Shown here one piece after another: positions 57,243 through 64,000 of a stretch of DNA of 64,000 nt; position 1 is the first letter of the stretch, and every line of letters begins with the position of its first letter. The translations under genes and the position numbers were made by a program. The stretch comes from Hermatobates lingyangjiaoensis (taxonomy: Eukaryota; Arthropoda; Insecta; Hemiptera; Hermatobatidae). The notes beneath the pieces are model-generated. The model searched no databases, was not told the origin of the DNA, and saw only the letters and a program-made list of their open reading frames with translations. The stretch is taken from assembly GCA_026182355.1 (NCBI GenBank), contig JAPFBL010000226.1, positions 730,001-794,000 on the forward strand, written 5' to 3'.

Positions 57243-57542
57243 TTAGGTTAGGTTGCAGTGGCAGTCCCACAAGGGAACACACGTGGGCTGAGCATTGGCC
57301 ACACAATGAAGATTGATTCTACAGTGGGAATCCTAAATTTTGCCTAACTAAAGTGTATTTAGAATAGAGATCTTTAACTTGTACAGGCTCGGGACCAACT
57401 GTTTAACGTCCTTCTCCGCGAGATCGCGTGCTCAAATTTATTCATCTTACACGTGAATAAATCGAGGGCCAGGTGGGGATCGAACCCCGGTCCTATCAGT
57501 TCAGAGGCGAGTACATCAACCACAGAGCTACCATGGCCCCTA
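57243..57542 (-). mobile_element. tRNA-derived SINE, near full length
   Basis: On the minus strand the head at about 57540 reads CATGGTAGCTCTGTGG (A box), and GGTTCGATCCCC (B box) follows about 45 nt later. The body CCTCGATTTATTCACG and GTCCCGAGCCTGTAC comes next, and the 3' tail is CCTAACCTAA (plus strand TTAGGTTAGG). About 300 bases. A headless relative lies at 63026-63285. Confidence 0.8.
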
Positions 57543-57545
57543 TGT

Positions 57546-58080
57546 AGTAAACATAAGGCAAGAAAACTAAAAAATGGCATTAAACATCTAGTAATTTATT
57601 TTCATAAAAATATATAAAATAATACAAATTTATCATTAATGTTCATTTGGAAAAAGATTTGAATAAATATTTATTTAACGGCACAGAAAGCAAGCATAAA
57701 AGAAAAGGCTGAGATATGATAGTGGTTGATAGGAAACGTTCATTGATAGCTAATGAAAGAGAAAGATAGCATTCCACTGCCCTATCAATCACTCTTGTGC
57801 CTGATAATCCTTCTACCCTGACTTCGCAAGTATTTCCACATCCAACATTCATTGAAAGTTAAACTTTATTTCAAAACTGCACTCAAATATCAGGCAGCTT
57901 TATTTCTACCAGATGACGGAGTATTTCATGCGTAATACATGTTAATCCTGAACTCCAGATACAATATATTTTCTTTTCTTTTTTTTTTAAGGTTGCATAG
58001 TTTAAATAATTCTTATTACTTATATATTTATTCTTAAATAATTCTTATAATAATCAACATATTTAAGTTTGATTGGAATG
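57546..58080. other. Gene-free stretch
   Basis: No supported feature. Confidence 0.5.
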
Positions 58081-58086
58081 AGGGAA

Positions 58087-58520
58087 AGAAACATGAAGAC
58101 TCCACATAACAGATTTCCGAAACGTTGACGCGTTTACTGTTCATCCTTAGGTTACATCTGCTATATAAAATATGAATAGGAAATGGGAACTGAATACAAA
58201 AAAAAACTCTTAGAAAATAAAAGCTGAAGTTACATACCTACCTTCGCGGGTTTCACATTTTCACATTTCACAGTGTTGTGTTTGCAACATAAAATATGAA
58301 TAGAAAATGTGAAACTGTGAAATATAAACATGTGTAACCTACTAAGGTAGGTATGTAACTTCAGTTTATATTTTGCTAGAGTTTTTCTGTATTCAGTTTC
58401 ACATTTTTCGTTCATATTTTATCTTTCAGATGCATTCTGAGGATGAACACTAAGTGTTCAAACGCGTCGACTTTGTATAAAATCTTTTGTGTGGAGATTT
58501 CGTGTCTTTTCCCCTCATTC
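58087..58520. repeat. Family F-related palindrome, decayed ribozymes
   Basis: GAAGACTCCACATAACAGAT at the left faces TTTTGTGTGGAGATTTCGTG at the right. Inner arms share GAAGTTACATACCTACCTT and its complement. The right ribozyme reads CTGAGGA with helix II GAACAC/GTGTTC, but G12 is lost. Confidence 0.7.
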
Positions 58521-58649
58521 AATTATGAGTGATTATCACACAACAAATGACTGTGAAGCTCGTGATTGATATATAAGTTTATAGTTCCAAAACTTCATTA
58601 ACTATAAAGTGTTGAAAAACATCCATTAGGCATTTATGAACGTAGTATC

Positions 58650-58880
58650 TGTTAAAACAAATTATATTGCGGAAAGAAAAACGTTTGGGAAATAAGAAGT
58701 TCTTCTTCCTCAGGATAACTCCCTGCAATAAGAAGATGGACACGAAATGGACTATAGGAAGTGCGTGTGAAATGTAAAAATTCTACTGGCCGTCATTTCC
58801 TTACCTTCTTTCTCTCTGAATTCAGATAAACCTGAGGAAGAACATTGCAAGTTCGAAATAATTTCTTTGGTTAATAAAAC
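58650..58880. repeat. Family F-related pair, weakly preserved
   Basis: The plus-strand copy at 58832 has CTGAGGA, helix II GAAC/GTTC and GAAA, but helix I does not pair. The minus-strand copy near 58705-58725 has CTGAGGA only. Confidence 0.5.
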
Positions 58881-59103
58881 TTCGTTTATGCGGAGAGTTT
58901 ATTAATAATTTTCAAGAATCATTGAAAAACATAGTAACTAGAGAACACTGGATAGGTATGAGAACTAAATCTGAAGAAACACTATGGTTTTGGATAATAA
59001 AACTTTGTTTGTGGTGAGAGTTTGGCCATAATTTTAAAAAAAATCATTAAAAAAAATACAAATTGTACTGGAAAACACCTATTAAGTATGAGAACCAAGT
59101 ACA
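58879..59103. repeat. Diverged tandem duplication of about 110 bp
   Basis: AATAAAACTTCGTTTATGCG to TAGGTATGAGAACTAAATC repeats as AATAAAACTTTGTTTGTGGT to TAAGTATGAGAACCAAGTAC. Confidence 0.8.
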
Positions 59104-61020
59104 ACAAAAAGGTTAGGGTGAAATAATCTCGTAAACATCAATGTAAGACCGCTACAAAAGATTCCACAGTAAGTTCTCAACTCATACAAACCCATTTGCC
59201 CAAAATCTTTCCGAACATTCCCCACAAACCCCCAAAGTCGACTAAAACGGCAATGGTCAAGTGACCTTCTGTCGTCATAAAGATTAAATATAGTTACGAA
59301 GTGCCGCTACAAATACAAAAAGCTAAAGGAGTAACTCTGATACAAAATTACTTCTAAATACATGAAATTGTAGTATATCGTAGTTTCATAAAAGACTATG
59401 CAAAAAAAAAAAGATATCAATGTCTACTCAATTGGAAATACAATCTGAATTAACAAAGATTTAGCCTGTCTTTTTAAATGATGAAAACTATATCCAAAAA
59501 AAAAAAGAAAGAAAAACACACTTTTCACAATAAGACAATTAATGCCAACTCTAAAAAGGGAAAAAATTGAAAGGATGAGCCTTGTGTGGAGAAGAATGAA
59601 TATTCCATCCAGTAACCAAAATAGAAACAAACGGAGATATTGAGAAAAAAAGTAAAAGTTGGCAGTTGAGATTCATAATGGCCAATGGTCACGATTATTT
59701 GCACAAACAATCGCAGAGAGTGACAAATATCTTTATTTAAAAAGCAAAAAAGAGTAAGAGAATCTCTTGACTTATACTCTTCACCATGACAACCAAATTA
59801 TTTAACAACCTTTCATAACTATACTTTACAAAAAATTAACTTAAGTAAATCTTTTATTTTATCATTATTTAGGAAATCATTCCTTTAAAACCATGTTTGT
59901 AAAGCTAATTAACATGCAGTTTACAATGAAATTGGGTAACTCAATTTTCCCTCTTGTTATGAATGTCATAATTCTGTAATAGTTTCATGAATACTGATGG
60001 AAAAAGATTAAATTTCCATGAATTTCAATGACTTTAATAGATTATAAAGCCAACCAAAATCCCAGTTTAGTCAAAAAACGGTACACATTGATATAATAAT
60101 CGACTAGGGAAGTCAATTAGAAGATAAATTTTAAGTGGTCTGGTCATTCTGTTAAATTAGAAACATTATTCCGCAGTCCTGGCCTCCCATATTATACCAT
60201 AAAATAAGCATGAATCTTTTAACAAAGATCCTTAAATATTATTATAAAATATTAAATTAAATTATAATTATTATTAAAACAATAAACAACAAAGGTTACC
60301 ACATTTTGCTTTTGATATCACAACACATTTTAAGATATAGTAACAGTACGTTATATAATAATCACAATTCATAACAGAAGATTTATGTAATTATAGAAAT
60401 GTTACAAATAATACGTATTACAATTATACGAATGTACAAAAGCTCCAAGCAGTTCTGGTCCTCTTAAACCTTTTAAGACCTCGTCAAAATTTGTCAGATG
60501 CTGTAATTCTTATAGAAAGAACTTTGGCGCATTTCAGTTAATTTGCAAACACTCATTATGTCACTAACATTACATACAGGTATATTAGAGTAATTTTGAT
60601 TTGTATTCATTAGTTTCATTGTCTTTAGAATTATTAAAGAGATATTATTTCTATTGTAATTAATCATGAATAATTGACAAAAATCCAATAGAATTTTAAA
60701 TTTCATAGACTTTAGATATCTCTAAATTCATTGATTTGGTGATTCATTAAATATACTGCTGTTACTTTAAATGTTCAATTTAAAATGTAAGTGAAAACTT
60801 AAATTTCAATTTCATTTTTATGAGTAAAATCTGTATCAATTGGAAAAAAATGGAATATTGGTTCAATTAAACATTTTTGGGATGTATGTTCCATTTCCAA
60901 GTCCTTAAGTTGAGTCTTTAAAATTCACCAGGAATTAGGTACATCAACTCACCATACGTTTTGTTAACTCACATGTATTAACGAAGGACTGTTTCCTAAA
61001 TATTCGAATATAAATATATA
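59104..61020. other. Gene-free AT-rich stretch
   Basis: Small minus-strand frames (59424-59710, 60494-60706) lack any support. Confidence 0.5.
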
Positions 61021-61122
61021 TATATATTTCACTTAATTAAACGAAATACTAACCAAACTGGACACAATACGAGTTCAAAATTCAGAAGAGTAACACACAG
61101 AGTAAGGAAACACACTTACAGA

Positions 61123-61153
61123 CTCAAATTTTCGGGTAATCCGTCTTCAGGAG
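61123..61153 (-). ncRNA. Hammerhead ribozyme, family C
   Basis: CTC/GAG, CTGAAGA, GG/CC with ATTA loop, GAAA, AATT, T17, on the left arm. Confidence 0.65.
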
Positions 61154-61247
61154 AAAAGAGAAAGGGAGACCAAGAACGTTGTAGACGCAACGGCAAGTAA
61201 CCACTTACCGTTGCGTCTACAACGTGCTTGGTCTCCCTTTCTCTTTT

Positions 61248-61278
61248 CTCCTGAAGACGGATTACCCGAAAATTTGAG
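61248..61278 (+). ncRNA. Hammerhead ribozyme, family C
   Basis: Exact mirror of the left-arm copy. Confidence 0.65.
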
Positions 61279-61344
61279 TCTATAAGTGTGTTTTCTTACT
61301 CTGTGTGTTACTCTTATTGAATTTTGAACTCGTATATATATATA

Positions 61345-61603
61345 GGTGTATAATAAAATTGGGATTCGGTCAATTTTCCAGGATCAAAATCAAACTCTCA
61401 ATGCCGACGTTTCGGTTTTATATATGATTTCTGCTGTGTTTATATATGATTTCTTGTCATCCTTTGTTTGTAGGCCTATGAAAAAGGTTTTAAATAAAAC
61501 CGAAACGTCGGCATTGAGAGTTTGATTTTGATCCTGGAAAATTGACCGAATCCCGATTTTATTATACACCTATTCTATCCAACGGTTGATATATTATTGA
61601 ATT

Positions 61604-61605
<2 letters not shown>
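61345..61605. repeat. Family D palindrome
   Basis: GTCAATTTTCCAGGATCAAA is mirrored by the right arm. The right half has GGCC, TATGAAAAA, GGTTTT/AAAACC, GAA, ACGT, C, GGC: helix I, helix II and the GAAA box without CUGANGA. (TA)n follows at 61602-61637. Confidence 0.85.
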
Positions 61606-61639
<34 letters not shown>

Positions 61640-61641
<2 letters not shown>

Positions 61642-62780
61642 GAAACATAAAATAAAATCAGAAAATTGGAAAACAATTTATTTTTCGTTTAAGTGAAAAA
61701 AAACATTGTAACTATAGAACAAAACCTTGTTCACTAGAAAGCTTACAAACTCATATAATTGATGTGGTTTTAGGCATTACTGTAATCAACTGGCAAATGA
61801 TTTCAGAGAGCTTCTAAATCCATTACCCTTTTATAGTAATATGTAAATGCAATTTACATTAGTAAACCCGTCAGTCATGATGGACGACATGTAACAACTT
61901 AAAAGACACCAAACAAATATGCAGCCTCCTCTTTGTAATACTTTTTCCATGTTCTTAGTGATTTAAACCTTATGACGTTATATTTTGTTCAGAGTGCACA
62001 TTCACAGCCTTTGTGAATATCATCTAATTTATGGCGTTAAATAAATTCTTAGTAGATTATTTATGCATGACTTTGAAGAAATCATGATTTTCTGTTACTG
62101 TTAGACCGGGAAGTTTTATCAGGATTGATTAATTGGCTATTACTTATTGATTGCTCATGAAGGTGTAATCGTAAAGCTGCGATTGGCCAAGCTTTGAAGG
62201 TCGTGGGTAACAGTGAAGAGATAAACGGGTCAAAAAAAAGAATGCGTCAACAAGAGAACGCCATGAATAATTCAAACGCACACTGACAGGAAGTTGTTGC
62301 AAAATATAAACGGTCTTGAACCAAAGGTACAGTTCCTTGCCGACGGTAAGAAGGCGGGCGATCCAAAACCTTAGTCGACCACCTGTCGACACCACATGTC
62401 AATCACACCCACTCCCCGCTACCATATATTACCACATATTCATAATATTTGCTTCCTAATCTATTTAATTATTTTATATCAATCCATTGGATACCAAACA
62501 TATTTATATTCAATAATGGTTAAGTTTACAAGTAAATAAAATTAATCTTTTCTTAAATTATGTATAATGAAAAATTGTTTGTTTGATTGTAGAAGACAGC
62601 TGTTTTGATGTCCCATATGGGGGTCATTTAGGTACTGTTAAAATGGTACATACAATATAGCAAAATATCTGAAGAAGTATTGAAAGAAAATACTGTTCAT
62701 TTTGATTTTTATGTATAACAAACATTCATAATGAAAAACAAAATCTTAGGATTTTGTTATATATGTAATATATACAAAAT
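61640..62780. other. Gene-free stretch
   Basis: An 83-codon minus-strand frame at 62144-62395 lies in a GC-balanced patch but has no recognisable domain. Confidence 0.5.
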
Positions 62781-62990
62781 TTCATATAAACACGTTAAAT
62801 AACAATCAATGATGAAACCACAATACAAAATGGAAAAAAAAAGACTAAGATGTTTCAACTGTAACAAGCGGCCTTCGCCAAAGTCAAAACCCCAACTGTT
62901 GGATTTTTGACTTTGACGAAGACCGCTTGTTACGGTTGAAACATCTTAGTCTTTTTTTTCCATTTCATACTGTGCATTGCTCATTGATAT
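62780..62990. repeat. Family A palindrome, both ribozymes changed at C3
   Basis: Left copy 62843-62885(-) reads TTGGCGA and right copy 62909-62951(+) reads TTGACGA; in both, C3 is T. The stems GACT/AGTC and (right copy) ACCG/CGGT persist. Probably inactive. Confidence 0.75.
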
Positions 62991-63025
62991 GTAATACTTG
63001 TAAAATACAAATTACCTACGCTTAA

Positions 63026-63285
63026 TAGGTTAGGTTAGGTTGCAGTGGTTGTCCCACAAGGGAACAAACGTAGGCCGAGCATTGTCTCTTTGTGATACCA
63101 CACAATGAAGATTGATTATATAGTGGGAGGTCTAAATTTTGCCTACCTCGAGTGTATTTAGAGTAGAGATCTTTAACGAGTACCTGACATGGTACAGGCT
63201 CGGGACCGACGGTTTAACGTCCTTCTCTGAGGAACGACGTGCTCAGATTTATTCACCTCCCGTATGAATAAATCGAGGGCCAGTG
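63026..63285 (-). mobile_element. SINE copy lacking the tRNA head
   Basis: Matches the body and tail of the 57243-57542 element, including CAATGAAGATTGATT, CTAAATTTTGCCTA and GAATAAATCGAGGGCCAG on the plus strand. The tail is three TTAGG units on the plus strand. The head is missing after GGGCCAG. Confidence 0.8.
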
Positions 63286-63289
63286 CGCT

Positions 63290-64000
63290 TAATATACAAA
63301 GATGTTATTCTACGTTTGTGTATTTAACTGCTATCCAAAATAAACCCACATCTGGTATTTAGGCTACAAAGATATATGGAAATACTCAATTTCAGTGCTT
63401 TACGTGCTCTTATGTTGACATTGTAAGCGCCGAAGAAACAACTACCTCACGACAGCTCTCATTCAACCTGAACTCCAACGATCGTTCGTCGTTTTGTAAA
63501 TATAACCATAAAAAAGATTTCAAAAACTGTAATTTCACTAGAGATCATCACAAATGTTATTTAATTAAATAAAAATTGTTAGATTGATTTTTAAAAGTCT
63601 CCATGAATACTTCTGGCGCCATTACCTTAGTAACACATTTGGAGTGTTATTTAAGAGCATGGATAGTAATTTATAGTAATCATAATGACAATATAATAAT
63701 AATATGAATTATTATTGCATATGAGATGAAATGATTGATTCATTCGCTAAATGGTTTGGTTTCAGTGGTTCTATTGGAGAGAGAGAGATAATTGCCATTT
63801 GAAAACCCGATGACAGAGATCTCAACCCTCTACGAGCAATGGTCCTTGTAACTCATACAAGGTAAGCATACAAGTTTCATTATGCAAATAAGAGCTTGAA
63901 CATGACTATTATAAATAATTATACAATTGTAATCGATGATAATATATTTTACCTCTCTTATTGTTGATTTTGTGCATCACAGGCTCCAAAGATATACGAA
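63290..64000. other. Gene-free stretch to window end
   Basis: A short GA run at about 63778-63788. No gene supported. Confidence 0.5.

Larger units (their letters stand above)
61070..61334. repeat. Family C palindrome, complete
   Basis: ACGAGTTCAAAATTCAGAAG is mirrored by TTGAATTTTGAACTCGT, and the centre is AACGGCAAGTAACCACTTACCGTT. Both arms have intact ribozymes. This is the reference structure for family C. Confidence 0.9.

Noticed and set aside
57478..57542. A functional tRNA gene
   Set aside because: A and B boxes are present, but the sequence continues into a shared SINE body and tail and does not fold into a proper clover-leaf.

Overview
This window looks like intergenic or intronic DNA from a metazoan nuclear genome. 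It is strongly AT-rich, full of (TA)n and (CA)n microsatellites, and built almost entirely from mobile-element fragments. A 5S-rRNA-like segment with protostome-type internal wording, a Jockey/R1-like RNase H tail and SINE tails ending in TTAGG-like repeats point towards a protostome, most likely an arthropod; this is inference. I see no complete host gene. The best host-gene trace is a 129-nt GC-rich, symmetric-phase exon candidate on the minus strand at 32851-32979.

The dominant content is Penelope-like retroelements (PLEs) and their self-cleaving hammerhead ribozymes (HHRs). PLE protein pieces are: N-termini at 1258-1452(-), 2104-2237(+) and 7384-7722(-); the RT C-terminus plus GIY-YIG endonuclease at 4366-5223(-); endonuclease pieces at 47816-48160; two mirror-image C-termini at 28190-28623; and a second, zinc-finger-bearing endonuclease lineage at about 45390-45830(+). 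All are broken. I count about 28 HHR candidates with an intact or nearly intact core (CUGANGA, GAAA, a UH cleavage site, short palindromic helix III) and roughly 20 decayed ones. They fall into at least eight sequence families, named A-K here for bookkeeping. Most sit in head-to-head palindromes that open onto (TA)n tracts, and in several places the HHR lies just upstream of the PLE start codon or just downstream of its stop codon, as expected for PLE pseudo-LTRs.

Layout. 1-8 kb: PLE and HHR cluster (families A, B, C, E). 9-12.5 kb: two SINEs, a family D palindrome, HHR B and HHR F palindromes. 12.9-16.5 kb: an inverted dispersed repeat holding a short copy of a 1.6-kb element, plus tandem repeats. 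16-20 kb: (CA)n, K palindromes, and families C, A and H including two tandem C ribozymes. 20-24 kb: GC-rich repeats, F palindrome, 5S-like segment, PLE 3' end. 28-29 kb: near-perfect PLE C-terminus/HHR palindrome. 31-33 kb: HHR G, family D, HHR A, exon candidates. 35 kb: LINE RNase H tail. 39-41.6 kb: families A, C and D, including an A/C chimera. 45-51 kb: second PLE lineage, HHR B, D palindromes, PLE A, A and J palindromes. 51.7-56 kb: two copies of the 1.6-kb element and a pogo/Tigger-like MITE. 57-63 kb: SINEs and F, C, D and A palindromes.

Functionally the parts fit one system: PLE transcripts carrying ribozymes at both ends, reverse transcribed by the PLE RT and inserted by the GIY-YIG nuclease. 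They produced 5'-truncated, inverted and chimeric copies. Nothing here encodes an intact PLE, so these copies would depend on a source elsewhere.
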